A program made the position numbers and the translations under genes. Below are positions 22,528 through 34,784 of a stretch of DNA of 64,000 nucleotides, in pieces (position 1 is the first letter of the stretch; every line of letters starts with the position of its first letter). Source of the DNA: Tanypteryx hageni (lineage: Eukaryota; Arthropoda; Insecta; Odonata; Petaluridae); NCBI GenBank assembly GCA_028673005.1, contig CM054112.1, positions 24,913,624 to 24,977,623 on the forward strand, written 5' to 3'. The notes below the pieces were generated by a model that was not told the DNA's origin, searched no databases, and saw only the letters and a program-made list of their open reading frames with translations.

Positions 22528-24940
22528 TAGCTGAAATTACCCGGCATTGCTCAGGTTTTTAAGTCAAGACAAAAAATATTGAGGAAGATTTGAGAGTAAA
22601 ACCAAGTAATTCAACCAGGTTAATTTTTATAGTAGTGCGTAATGGTATGTAACATTTCTTTCTTCCAATCTTTTGCCCAAATTAAGAAATTTTTCCTGCA
22701 TCCTTTATCGATAAATTTGGCGACTGTATTTTTTATGAAATAATCATAATAAACAGTCGATGGAATCACTTTTAAAATATAGTTATTTCACTCAATTTAA
22801 TTTCCAGTGGAAAAAACTGCATGATATTATATGGTCATAAATCTCAAAAACATTACAAACTTGGCAGGAATTGCAAGCTCTAGGGATGCAAACAGTGGAA
22901 ACACATATGAAGATATATTCAAATTTAACTTACCCATACGTAATCCTATGCAAAGGCTGATTTTGTGCATCTAATTTGTATGTATTATAATATAATAAGT
23001 ATAATTGGCGTGATGCATGCATACAAATGTTCAGTTGAAAAGAAAGCAATATGTACATATAGATGTTCAAGAGAGGAAGAGTTAAAGATTATAGATGTTG
23101 GTCTAAATTAAAGAATTGTTGTAGAAATTTTCTTATTTTTGCCTTCTGAAATATCTTTCACTTTATTCATTTTTAATATTAATGAAAAACATTTCACTGT
23201 CTTCTAAGCATAGAAAATATGCAGAATGCATTAAAAGATTTTAGAGAACGAAAGCACTTAAAATTGCACATTAAAACTGTCTTCCACTTACCTTTTGAAA
23301 TAATTAACCAGATTTATTGTTTTTTGGTGATTGCCCTTCTTTGAATATCCTTAGTGTTTCTTTCTTCCATACTTTAGTTTATATTAAGTATATATTATTT
23401 CTTTTAGTTAATGTTGAGTATTGTTTATAACGGTTGTCAAGTAGATTGTTAATCCAACAATACACTCATTCCCATGTTATTTAAATGGGAAAAATTAAAA
23501 GGGAAAAACATTTAAAAAATGAAAAAATGTGGTTCAAATCGCTTTATAAACCCTCCCGTTTTGCTTAACTTTTTATTGTGGTTAAAATGGCACCTTCATC
23601 TAGCTTCTACTTTCTGTAGTTGTTGCGTTATAAATGCACAAACAAACAAACAAATTCTTCAAAATATTTATGGTAGAGATTATGTAACCTATTCGGAATT
23701 TTTAGAAATATTACAGGTATGGAGAAAGCCATGCGGTGACCACATCAGATTTTTAATATTTGCTTTAATATTTGATGAATATAAAAAAGTATTGGAATAA
23801 AAGTTGTAGGAAATTTAATTTTCTACACCGTTTATTGGAAACATTTTCCCCATTCTTTAAGAGATATCTTAAAAACTAAATATTTTAGTTGCCACCACCT
23901 TCTGACGAGTATTGTGAGCAATTGATGCTTAGTTACGTCTTAGTAACACTCCTTTATAGTTTCTTAATTGTTGGAGCTTCGTGGCTATATCCAATATATA
24001 GTTTATTTCTGTTCTTTGTGAAGTCTTTAAATTTTTCTATCAGTTTCTTAAAATATTTATTATCATGTAACCTATTTGGATTTTTTAGAAATAATACAGG
24101 TATGGAGAAAGTCATGTGGTGCCACATCAGATTTTTTAAATGATTCCGGCTCGATTTTGTTTGATATAAATGCTAGGACTCTCTTCCCATTATCTGCCCG
24201 CAAAATTTGAAATTAAGGTTGATATTTATTATTAATTGATTAGTGTCCTGGTGTAAGCATAATGTAATCGGCCAACGATGGAATTTCTCGTCTGAAAATT
24301 TTTAAATGGTAAAGCGATGCCCGAATGAGTGGGACAGCTATAGTACTGGAAGATATTTTCCCCGGTATTAGACCTATAGGTCGATTTGAAGTTCTACTAT
24401 CTGCCTCTTTTGTTTTTTCCAAAGGTCCGAATTAAAGAAATTGACTTGTTTTTCTTTAACCCAAAAAATAGTCAGCGAATTTCTTCGTAGTTTCTCGTCT
24501 TGCAATAATTGGAATCCGTTCCATTATTTGTCATTTAAGTCTTTCCATTGATTTGAATTTAAAATGATCCTTTATTTGTTTCTGTTTTGACAATTCTACT
24601 TCTTTGTTGTATTAAGCTACTTTATTTTCGACTAGAGATTATTAATGCCTCTTCAATAATGTGCGTATACAAATTATCTGCGTTTTACCACAAACAATCA
24701 GTTTTCATTTTTCGTCCCTGTTTTAATACGTATTGCTGCATAGATTGTCTTCCATACTCACTATTGGTATTTTTATCTTTTACTTTGTTCCCTTTATGAG
24801 GCAGTAGTTGTGATTTATATGCTAAAAAGTATTAAATTGGTGTCTTTTAATCGAATTTATAAATTTGACTATTCAATTTACTCTTACCCTCATTTCGACG
24901 GAATAATATTAAAGCCATGCGCAGCGAAGCATTTATCCTA
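22528..24940. repeat. Candidate dispersed element with CCCGGCATTGCTC and GCGCAGCGAAGC ends
   Basis: 'acccggcattgctcagg' at 22539-22555 and 'ccatgcgcagcgaagc' at 24915-24930 are text I recall as the two ends of a common arthropod dispersed repeat. The interior holds a rearranged R piece (23650-24140). No gene is supported. The call rests on remembered motif text only. Confidence 0.3.
23650..24140 (+). repeat. R-family 3' portion with duplicated end
   Basis: The terminal segment 'tttttagaaat..tacaggtatggagaaag' occurs twice, at 23695-23740 and 24085-24120. In between lies the family body ('atatttgctttaatatttgat', 'gttgtaggaaatttaattttctac', 'gttgccaccacc'). It is a partial copy without the hairpin start. 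Confidence 0.6.
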
Positions 24941-26119
24941 TCACGTAGAAGAGCAAATTTATATCCAGTGATTAATTCGTATGTCTAATTTAATGGCACA
25001 GTTATTTATTTTTTCACAGCCTTCGCAGATTATTTTTCTTTATTTTTTCATTTCGTTCTTAATATCGCAATGTTTTAATATGAATCTTCGTTCGCATTGA
25101 ATGGGCGATAGCGTCCTTGTCCTTTAACTGCTGGAGTCTTCCCATTTATTTTGTTCCGCTTTTCTATCCCGCTTTTACCATTCCGGCCATTTTCTCGGAA
25201 TTTGTGCCAGGGTTGCAAAAAACAAACCTCTTTTTTATGGAGCCTCAGTTTTTTGCTCGTGTTTTTTTACTCCAAACGAAAGGTGAAGCTTTTCTGGGGG
25301 AATTCCATGGACAAATTTTTCATTTTAATTTTACGTTTTGTTTGTCATTTTTACTCCCAGTAGGTATCGACCGTCTATAAATAACATTGAAATTTGTGTT
25401 GCTGTCACAAATAAACAATAGAAGCGTTTAAAAAAGTGTTAATAAAACACATTTCCAACCCAAGTTAAAAATTACTATTACCTATTTTAGGTAAGTAGTG
25501 CGGGGCTTAAAAATATTAAATTTCATTTGGTGTAAAAATTTTTAAAATCTACTCGACTTTTTATTTGGGAAGGAGAAAGCCTTCATTTTTTCTTCAGATT
25601 ATATTTTCGTATCCCTTTTTACAATTCTTCGGTGAATTACCGCTCAAGACGGCTGCTTTGTAGCCAAAATGTGCATCTGGTTTTTTTATAACCTTGCTTT
25701 GGCTATTGGAGATACCCGAGACAAGCATTTTTAAATGCTTGTTTTTGAACCTTCCCCTTTTAGGAGCCACTAATTTCAATGATCATTGTCCAATTTATTA
25801 TCATAATATTTTGTTTGCATTTCATTCCCTTTTTAAAAGCCCAATACTTTGATATTAGCATAATATTTTTAGTGCAAAATCTTTGGTTTATCACTTATGT
25901 TTTAGTCGTTTAAGAATTATTCAAACGCTTCAGTTTCCTAAAGAGCGGTCGTATATTTTATGCGCCATAAGAGAAATAATGAGCGTCTTGTTGCATACAC
26001 TTTGCCTTATAAAGTTGTTTATGTTGGGTGCGTGGTCGTACGTCTCGTGTACGAATTTATGGCGAGGGGAGACACGGCTGCATAGGTCAATTTCCGCATC
26101 TCCTTATCAGTTAGAACCT
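24941..26119. other. AT-rich non-coding stretch with repeat X copy 1
   Basis: Repeat X at about 25640-25760 ('gctttgtagccaaaatgtgc', 'ataaccttgctttggctatt', 'agacaagcattt') recurs at about 43340-43490 and 55890-56290. The rest shows nothing recognisable. Confidence 0.5.
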
Positions 26120-27180
26120 AGCGACGAGTCTTAGCTGCCGTCCCCTTCTCCCCTTCGCCCCCTTTAGATCCCGACGAGGGAAGCACGTAGGGTGGACGGA
26201 GTATTCTTTCGGTCAGACTGTGGCTCTCCTCGGCTCGCTCAGAGTGGACGCCTCAAGCCGTCGTCTCCTCCTCCGGCAGCCGTAAATCGAGTCCCCATCG
26301 TCCGATGGCAGCGCTGAGGGCTACTGGGGTCCGAGTGGAGAGCGGGGAGAAGGAGAGTTGAGTTATGGTTTACCGTCTCTTCCTCTCTGCCCCCTCTCTT
26401 ACCCCTCTCTGCCCCTTTTGACTCCAGTTCTTATGCCATTCCTCCATCCACCTTCTTCACCACCCGCCTTCTGCGCCACTCATTCTCCCTTTATTTTCTT
26501 TCCTTCCTCTTACTATTTAGCGCTTACCCAAGCCGTCTTTACCATCCCTCCCCCTACATTTTGTATCCCATCTTTTTTGTATTCTTATTCACTTTCTTCG
26601 CACTGCCATTCCGTTATCTCATTTTCCATCTTTCTACCCTCTCTTCCCATCTTTCCACCCGCTTTTTCACCTTCTCACCTCATTTTTCAGTCTTTTGCCT
26701 CAATTTTCATCCCCTGCTCCTTTTTCTACTTTTCATCTCCTATTTTCCACCTTCTCGTCTTCCTTTTCCGCCTTCTTGCCCCACTTTTTCATCTTTTTAT
26801 CCTGTTTCTCTCTTTCCACCTTTTACTGCCTTTATACATACTTTTCACCTCTTACATCCCACTCCACTTTCCTTCTTATCCTCTCTTCCCTCTCACCCCT
26901 TATTCTTCCTCCACCACCCTCTCACTCCCCCCTTTCTGGACCACCGCCTCTCCCCATCCTCCTCCCCCTTTCCATCCCCTGGAGTCTTTCGCCACCCTCT
27001 TTCCTCCGGGGGAAGCTTTCCTCTCTTCTGATTCGTGTGATAAATCATGGCCGCCATGCCCTCTCTACGCACCCCTTCTCCCGAGCCTTACGTTTTTTTT
27101 CGATTCCCGTCTGCACTGGTGGAGATTCCGGGTGTTGATGGGGAGGGTAAAGAGGGTGAGAGGACCAAGGGGCTAGTGGC
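26120..27180 (+). other. Pyrimidine-rich block with CpG-rich leader
   Basis: 26120-26350 is CpG-rich. 26370-27010 is almost continuous C/T on the + strand. It produces a 272-codon open frame at 26358-27176 plus overlapping frames, all Ser/Pro/Phe/Leu-rich. An open reading frame in all three frames of a C/T tract is expected, since stop codons need purines. No domain is visible and I do not call a gene. Confidence 0.6.
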
Positions 27181-27476
27181 AAAGTTTTAAGGGTTTTAAG
27201 GTTGGAGAAGGGAGGTGGGTAACTGTCCTTGCTTTTTAGAAGGGTTTAGGCGACTCCGGTTTGCTCACTTTCTCACCTCTCTCTTCGTGGATTTGTTGGG
27301 GTGGTAAAATGTGTGGAAATGACTTTTCAGTGTGGCCGATATCGAGTAAGACCCCATGGAGTCTCGTTCCGATTGGTTTTACCGCCGAATTTCATGGGAC
27401 GAGGCCCTGAGCCGTGTCGACGGAGGCCACTCCTCCATTGGGGCAACGTGAGAGGATTTTATTCGGAACCTCTTTC

Positions 27477-27546
27477 CTCGGACTTAGTAAAACTAAAAGT
27501 CGCATCTAACGGCCTTGGTTTAAGAGTTCGATTCCCAAAGTCCGAG
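27477..27546 (+). other. tRNA-like fold (pseudo-tRNA or SINE head)
   Basis: A perfect 9-bp stem (CTCGGACTT at 27477-27485 with AAGTCCGAG at 27538-27546) encloses a B-box-like GAGTTCGATTCCC and a weak A-box-like TAGTAAAACTAA. At 70 nt the size suits a tRNA, but the T-stem does not pair properly and no clear anticodon arm forms. Confidence 0.3.
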
Positions 27547-27549
27547 TAG

Positions 27550-28821
27550 ATTTACAAAAAAAGGCAAATCCAATCACCGTCCATGTGTTTCAAAACGTCT
27601 TCAAGACCGATAGCGCCTTGTGAGCCAACTTTAAGAGATGGCTCCGTAAAAAAAATTATTCGAAGAGCAGATGATATATGACTCTTGCATCTGCATATCA
27701 TTGTATTGTTTTATTTATATATATTCAAGAAAATTAATATAAGTGAGATATTACACTAAGGTGAATACGGTCAAACATGTGTAATCTTAGAGTGATGACG
27801 AGCATTTTTCGAGTCTTAGAAATCCAAGACATTGCGCAGTATGTGATTTCTTCTTCGAATCAGGACCGGCGCGTGCACGGGTGATAAAATAAACTTATTT
27901 CTCGTTTTATATTTTCGGTGGACGATCCTATTGGAATTTGGCAAGAACCATTTTTGTTATGCCGTGAATCATAGAATTTACATCTTTGAGGTCCGTCGTT
28001 ATTGTTAGAAATTTAGTCGAGGGGAGGTGGGGTACATCTGTTCTATTAGATGGAAAAGGCGACGAAATCTACCTAAAGCAGGTTGAGCATGCAGAATATT
28101 CAGCACGAACACAGGAATTGAAAATCCGCTGATGGTAATGGAGAGAGTTACCGAGATATGTGTACTTATGGGGGGGGAGGAGGAAGTGGGGAAGGGGGGG
28201 CGGCCAACTTGTTTTCGCACACGGGCAGCCAATAGGCACGCGCCGACCCTGCTTCGAATTATTGAGAACTATAGAGGTTTGACCCTCTAACTCAATTCAT
28301 TCGCGTTTTTTCGGAGGTTTTAAAAATGTTATGCGTGCGGAATTTATTTTTCGCGTGTGCATTTATTTATTCTTTTTATACTATAGAGATTTTTCAGTGT
28401 GATGAAATACAATGATATTGCCGGATTTTTGGAATTTAAACCGAAAAAATAATAGGGCTTCAAATTTTACCGTAGAAGAAAATTTTCTTTCTTCCTTCTT
28501 TGTATTTTTTAGTACATATATGCCTTTCTACAGATTAATACATGACCATCTTCCATTTGTTATGGCGCCTATTTATATTTTAGATTTCGTCACTCTCCAT
28601 TACTAATAAGCCCTAAAATCGGCGTAAAAACGTATCTCTCTGATTTTGAATGAATGCGCCAAATTTGATATCTATTACCGAATTAGTGTATTAATCCTCG
28701 ATTTTGAATTTTCATGACCTTATGGACAGTTATAGGGAAATAATTTTATAATTTAAGTAATACAAAACTTTAAAATGGAAGTTATTACCAACTTTTATAT
28801 TAACTTCGCTTTTTATATATA
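27550..28821. other. Non-coding, nothing recognised
   Basis: Mixed composition with a G run at 28171-28200. No gene, RNA or repeat is supported. Confidence 0.5.
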
Positions 28822-29700
28822 CAGTAAAAGTCCAAAAATCCGGATGCCAGAAATCCAGACCATCCGAGAATCCGGACTTTTTGAAAACTCAAACTTTTCA
28901 AATTTCCGGACTTTTGTGTGTGAGAGCGCATGCGCGCGCGTGATCGCTACATATGTATAGCGGCAACAAGCGACAACACGTAACATCACTGATTCAACCC
29001 ATGGATCAATGAGTCATTAGGAACTTTAAATGTCATTATAAAAATGATTTTATGATGAATAAGGATGTCGACCCTACAGAATTTCAACGCAGTTTTACAA
29101 TCAAAGGTGCAATATTTTCACTTGTGACTGCATGGAACGCAGTCAAGCCTGTAACTCTTTTAAGAGCGTGGCGAAAGTTATGGCCGATCGTGGTGTTTGC
29201 AGATCTAGAGTGTGATCGAGACGAAGATTTTGAAGGGTTCCTCGTAAAGCAGAGGGCATCTGAAGTGCAAGAACTGATGGAATCTGTTAAATTAGCACGG
29301 GAAGACAACCCTCTATGCAAACTTAATGTAGATGACATAGAAGAGTGGATACGCACTGAAGATGGTGTTGAAGTTGCAGCCACTTTCACTGATCAAGAAA
29401 TCATTGAAAGCATTACAACTTCTGATAAGATAGAAGGGAATTATTCAGAAGAATCTGATGAAGAAGACAACAAAGTTCAAAAAGAAAAGATATCTTGGGC
29501 CACTGCAGAAAAGTGCAAGGAAACAGTTATTAAATTCGTGGAATAGAACCATAGCTTTAGTCTTCAAGACGTCATGCATGTGCACATAATCTTATCACAA
29601 TGAAATTACAAAGTCGTAAACAAGGTGATCTACGAAAGTATTTAAAGAAAACAGTAGAAGCGTCTGCCGATCAAACTAGTGTGCCATCGACAAGCAGTGC
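28822..29700 (+). pseudogene. Tigger/pogo-type transposase relic with 5' terminal repeat
   Basis: The left terminus CAGTAAAAGTCCAAAAATCC after TA (28820-28821) matches pogo/Tigger ends. From about 28962 the + strand reads the end of a DDE transposase: a damaged 'PPNVTSLIQP', then MDQ-stop-VIRNFKCHYK (a Gly codon is now TGA), then FMMNKDVDPTEF, SFTIKGAIFSLVTAWNAVKP and LLRAWRKLWP. This is the conserved C-terminal part of the jerky/Tigger DDE_1 family. The open frame 29052-29546 runs through an acidic tail. Another piece, KLQSRKQGDLRKYLKK (29603-29650), lies in a different frame. The N-terminal DNA-binding domain and most of the catalytic core are deleted between the terminal repeat and 28962. 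The right terminus was not found; the CR1/Jockey LINE insertion begins at about 29,700. Confidence 0.8.
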
Positions 29701-30435
29701 AGCAGACGTCCTAAGGAAAAACGATCCTCTATATCGCTCCGTTCTACAGTCGATCTCTCGAATCTTATCCTCACTGTCCTGCCTTCCGAGATACGTCGGG
29801 CTTCTGATAAGTCCTACTACCTCATTGGCTAGTCCCTCCGACTTAAATTTTTCCAGTAGTTTAAATCTAGCCTGCAGCCTACGTTCCTCTAACGATGTCC
29901 ATTTCAGATTTTCTGTTAATGATGTTACGCTTTGTTTACTATCGTAATTCCTCTTTACAAATCTAGCTGCCCTGCGCTAAACCTTTTCTATCTCGTTAGT
30001 GAGTCCCTTTTTGTAGGGATCCAACACAGCTGAAGCATATTCGACCTCCGGTCGAACCAAGGATAAATAACATAATTCTTTCACCTTTTCGGAGCTATTT
30101 CGAGCTATTCTCCCTTTTAAGGCCAGCTTTTTATTAGCGGCACCTATCAATCGGCGAATGTGGGTGTCCTACGAGCGATCACGATGGATCGTGACTCCGA
30201 GATATTTAATCGAGTCTGAAACTGAACTCTCTACTCCGTCCAACGAATAATTATTATCCAACGAGATACTCTTGGTTCTCCAGAAGTTGATGATGCAGCT
30301 TTTATTTTGGTTGATCTCTAACTGCCATTCCTTACACCATGCAGAAATAGCCTCTAGGTCATTTTGGAGATACTGGTGGTCTTCCGGATTGCTTATTTCT
30401 CTATAGATGACGGTGTCGTCCGCGAAAAGCCTAAT

Positions 30436-30831
30436 TTAACTTCTGACTACTGAGCTGATATCGTTTATATAAATTAGAAATAATAACGGACCAATTACAC
30501 TACCCTGCGGAACGCCAGAGACAACCTCCACTAAGTTCGAAGATTTCCCATCTATAACAACCTTCTGCTTCCTATGATTTAAAAATTCACGGATCCAACT
30601 AACGATTTTAGAATTAACGCCTAAGGTTTCTAATTTCTTTATTAACTTCCTGTGAGGTACCTTATCAAAGGCTTTCCTAAAATCTAAGAAGATGTCATCG
30701 ACCTGCGTATTCTTTTCTCCGCTTCTCAGTATACAATTCACAAACAGACCGAGTTGAGTATCACAAGACCTACCTTTCCTGAAGACGTGTTGACAATCAT
30801 CTAACAATAAATTACTATCAAGAAATCGCAT
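30436..30831 (-). pseudogene. LINE reverse transcriptase core (fragment of open frame)
   Basis: The longest intact piece of the LINE ORF2, 131 codons. It carries RT motifs up to YINDIS but ends before FADD, which follows in the same region after an in-frame stop. The substrate would be the element's own RNA, copied at a nicked target in the nucleus. As it stands it lacks the YADD/FADD catalytic aspartates in the same frame and cannot be active. Confidence 0.8.
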
Positions 30832-31165
30832 TATGTTGCTAACGAGTATATGCTCGGGAATCTTACACGATATCGAAGTTACGGAAATCGGCCTGTAATT
30901 TTTTGGGTTCTCCTTGTCGCCGCCCTTATGAATTGGGGTAACGTCCAGTCGCTAGGGATCTCTGCGCGAGAAATGGATTTCTCGAAGATTATCCGAAGAA
31001 AATGTACTATTTCTTCAGCTAATTCTTTTAAAACGCGAGCAGGAATTTCTTCGGGGCCAGTGGCTTTGTTATGTCTGATGGAACTTAATTGCTTTGCTAT
31101 TCCCTCCCCAGAAAATACTATATCGTCCATCAGGTCCCTCCTTATTACGGATGCATAATGTACGC

Positions 31166-31505
31166 CAGGGGTCGGCAACATTTTCTGCATGGCGGGCCAC
31201 ATTTGCAGTTGTGAATGTTTCGGAGGGCCGCATTGGGAGTCAAGAAAGGCTCGGCGGGCCGGACGAGCGAATAAATCAGAAGTGTTCTAGAGATTCTGTG
31301 ATTTCATATGAACGAAATCAAGTCTACGTAATTTACTAGCGTTAAAATTTCACCAGAAAAGTCTTTGAAACCATGATTTTACTCAAAAATATAAAATTGC
31401 CCATGAGAAATTTTCCTGATCACTTTTTCATTACAGCTTTGCGGGCCGCATAAAGCGCTCTCGAGGGTCGCACGTGGCCCGCGGGCCGTAGGTTGCCGAC
31501 CCCTG
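31166..31505. mobile_element. hAT-type MITE (340 bp) inserted in the LINE
   Basis: Starts CAGGGGTCGGCAACATTTT and ends GTAGGTTGCCGACCCCTG, near-perfect terminal inverted repeats with 'cgggccaca' and 'tggcccgcggg' inside. The flanking 8-mers ATGTACGC (31158-31165) and ATGTACCC (31506-31513) differ at one position. The LINE reading resumes on either side, so the MITE is younger than the LINE. Confidence 0.9.
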
Positions 31506-32281
31506 ATGTACCCAAGTCATTACTCAGGGAAGGTATGATAGGGCCTCTACCTTGGACCTCTCTCACATTAGACCAAAACGCTTTAGAGTCCTTCAAATAA
31601 TTATTTAACACCTTATTCCGGAAGTTAGTGAAAGCCTCGCGCATAGTATTTCTCGCTTTAGCGCGGGATTCCTTATGCGTCTTAACTTGAGTTGCTCTAT
31701 ATTCATCGGATGATGTAGACGGCATATTTTTTATTTTCACGTGGCTTATTCTCTGACGCCTAAGCGCGCTCCTAACTTGCTTATTGTACCAACGTGGCTC
31801 TTTATTGTCGACCTTCAATTTAATTGGAATGTACTTATCGATGCCCTCTAGCATTATTTCCTTGAATAGTGTCCATGACGACTCAGCACCTGATCGTTCG
31901 GTCATATCACGGAAGCCAGGTAGTATTTCTCGTAGGCACGACCTGAAGCTTGAAAAGTTTGCCTTAGCAAATATATAAAACTTTCTTTGAGGCTTAGGAT
32001 GCCTATCGATTTTCAGCTTACACTCTGCATATACGGCCATATGATCACTTATTCCATCTTCAATGGTGACTTTGTTTATTCTTTCTGGGACGTTAGTTGC
32101 TAATAAATCTAATATGTTTCCCGATCGCGTTGGCTTTCTGACTAATTGAAGGAGAGAGTGCTCGCAGAATGTTTCGATTAATGCCTCACAGGATTCGCGT
32201 TATTTACCTCTAGATTCGAAACATAGGTTTTCCCAATCAATTGAGTGTGAGTTAAAGTCACCACCGACTATAACTATTTAA

Positions 32282-32486
32282 GATAAGTAATACTGTTGTA
32301 AAGGATGTTAATTTGAACAAATTTAAATGAAACATTTTAAAGTGTTGTGTTGTAGCTTATCAATTCTTCAGATATGTATATTTATACAGTGTTTTATATG
32401 GATGGTTTATGTGATTTTAGGAAAAGAACAATTTATTATTTTCGTCATATAAGTTAGGTGGCTAAAATATGAAATATTCAACAATT
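32282..32486. other. Anonymous AT-rich spacer
   Basis: Lies between the truncated LINE 5' end and repeat S. It could contain the missing right part of the Tigger relic, but no terminal repeat was recognised. Confidence 0.4.
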
Positions 32487-32872
32487 TCACTCCTACTACT
32501 ATCTAAAGCTGAATTACTCTGAACTAGCAATCTATTTTCGTTGATTTTAAGCAATATGAATGGATAAGTTAGTATGTATTTCTATTAATGAAACAAAAGA
32601 TACTATCAAACTTCTTACTACTTATATAACAAACATCCTTACGTTTGCCACTGAGTTCTCTTCTTCTGTCTGCCATTCTCTCAACTGTAAAAACATTAAA
32701 TAGCGAGACCCCCACATCACTCAACAGCTGGTAGGTAGACACTTTTCCAAATTTTTACGCCCATGCAAGCTGAAAGGTTATCATAATTATATTATAAAGT
32801 TTATTCATATTAAAGTATTAGCCATATAAAAGTTGGTTATAAAAATTCATTTTTATACATTTACTTGTGTTT
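32487..32872 (+). repeat. Dispersed repeat S, copy 2
   Basis: Matches 12148-12520 in the same orientation through 'ctaaagctgaattactctgaactagca', 'cttctgtctgccattctct' and 'ttatcataattatatta', with small indels. Non-coding. Confidence 0.75.
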
Positions 32873-33189
32873 TCTCTTAAACTCATTGTTCTTAGGTCAT
32901 GTTTATTTTTTGCAATAGTTCGTACAGAAACAATTTATTCTATAGCTTAAAACTCGTAAAAGTGTTTGTGATTTACTGAATCAAAGAATAGTGGCGAATG
33001 GTGATGATTTTAATTTTGAAAATTTCGGGGGAGTCGCAAGGGTACTAATGGTAGGGGAAAGGAAAACTCAAATTCAAAGAGCGCGCACAACGATAACTAA
33101 ACTGGAAGCGAAATGAAACTCCCTATTGTATGGTGTCTGTCAGAATACATCACAAGAGATGTTTAATTTTGTGTCATTTTTTCTAAATT

Positions 33190-34640
33190 ACCCATTACTT
33201 TTCGCGTCCACGCTCTCCGCATCTACTTTTCATCTTCAGCTCCAATTTAAATTCTTCCTCCCCTACAAACACCCTTCATATTCCCGTCTCTCCTCGCTGT
33301 GCTCCTCTCCTCAGTGCCACCTCTGCCCTAACTTCTCTGCCCTCCGCATTCCTTCCCCGGGACCCCTTTCTTCCCTACAACCTCCAGGTGCCCCCTCTCT
33401 CTCCCTTTCCACTCCCTCTCACGCCAAACGCCCAGGGCATTCTTTCCTCCACTCGCTCTTCTTCTCGCCCTCTTTATCCCTTCTCTTTTTCTCCTCCTCC
33501 CGTTTTTCTCCCTCTCCCTCACACCCACCCTTTCATTCGCCTTCTCCATCCCTCTTTTTCCACCATGAAAATATACCCGAAAAGAGAATTATTTACCTTC
33601 TACGGGAGTGATCAATGATGCATGACCCGAGCTGCAAGCCCTTTTACCCTATGGAAAAGGCAGAGAGAGGGAGAAAAGAGACTAGGGTGACTGACTCGCT
33701 TTGCGGAGCGATGAGTTCGCCCACGCGCGCGCACCCCTCCCCTTCACTTTTTTCATCTTACGTGGGAACCGCGAGAGGTCCAAAAGTTCGCCCTCGCCCC
33801 TCTATCCCTCTCTCCATATTCCCAAACCCAGCCACCCAATCTTCTCTCTCTCTCCCGAAAGATCTGCTCTATCTTCCCATCATCCATTCCGGTTCAATTC
33901 GATTCCACCCGTATTCCGAACAAATGTTTTTTTGCGCCTTCATTTTGCGCATCCGCTCGCGAGCAAGTCCATGGAAAAGAGAGAGAGAATTTCCGCGGAT
34001 CGCTTTGTTTTCGGGAGGTAGAGGTTGCCCTACCTGGTTGCCTACTCCACACTCCCGCTCACTTGCCTTACCGGAATACTCGGAATATAATTCGTCCGCA
34101 TTGTAATTTTGTGTTTCCTACTCCTTCAATCGGAAGCATCTCTCTCTCTCTCTCTCCTTTCATATCTTTTCGTTTGTTTTCCCAGAGGATGGTTGCCGGA
34201 GAAACGACCTTTCGACTAGTGTTATCTTCCTCGCTCCGTCTTTTGGACCATTGCCTCCGCGGCCCCTTCTGTCCCCTCCCGGCCTTACCCTTCTCCCTCT
34301 CCTCCTTCTCCCTCCCTCCCCCTCTCTCTCCCCAACCCTGACGTCCTGCCTCATCCTTTATCCCAATATCTCCACCCTTTTTGCCCTCCTCCGCTTTGCG
34401 GCATGTCCTCCTTCGATGCCCGGATGCTAATTGTGGGCGCGATTTGCATCGTCGGGCGGACGGGAGTTAGAGAGAGGGGAGAGGGAAAGCCGGAGAGGAG
34501 GAACCCACGCTGTTTTTCCTATCCCTGCAACGCTCATGGATACGGCGTGTAATGCTCAGTCGGTGGAATCGAAGCAATTTCGTTGGTCTTTTGTTTTTAT
34601 ACCAAGCTTCCGCCGTTGCCGTGTTGACATCTAGGTAGGG
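33190..34640 (+). other. Pyrimidine-rich, CpG-containing block
   Basis: C/T-rich on the + strand at 33225-33560, 33735-33860 and 34130-34400, with CG clusters (33715-33740, 34410-34460). Multiple overlapping Ser/Pro/Leu-rich frames are compositional. Nothing else is supported. Confidence 0.6.
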
Positions 34641-34784
34641 TGTCTGAGATTGAAGATACTTATTCCGACCGAGTGTTTTTTATGGCACGGTTGATTCTTT
34701 AGTATCATGGCCAGATACGTGTTTAGTTGTGAAAATTTTTATAGTCAGAATTTATATTATTGTTGTGTATGTATACTATCATCA

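Larger units (their letters stand above)
29700..32281 (-). mobile_element. CR1/Jockey-type LINE, 5'-truncated and degenerate
   Basis: On the minus strand, in order: end of the AP endonuclease (IVGGDFNSHSIDW, then LDLLATN and ISDHMAVYAE, 32281-32010); linker (31420-32040); RT start (HNKATGPEEIPARVLKELAE, 30879-31202); RT core 30436-30831 (QHVFRKGRSCDTQLGL, FLDFRKAFDKVPHRKL, SGVPQGSVIGPLLFLIYIND); then LFADDTVIY after a stop near 30435; and a C-terminal region with YLGVTIHRD, ending RYRGSFFLRTSAAL near 29,715. GVPQGSVIGP and FADD place it in the CR1/Jockey group. It is interrupted by a hAT MITE and by several stops and frameshifts. The endonuclease N-terminus is missing. Confidence 0.85.

Noticed and set aside
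26358..27176. 272-codon open frame and overlapping frames
   Set aside because: Lies in a C/T-rich tract where stop codons are rare in all forward frames. Ser/Pro/Phe/Leu-rich, no domain, no splice or start context.
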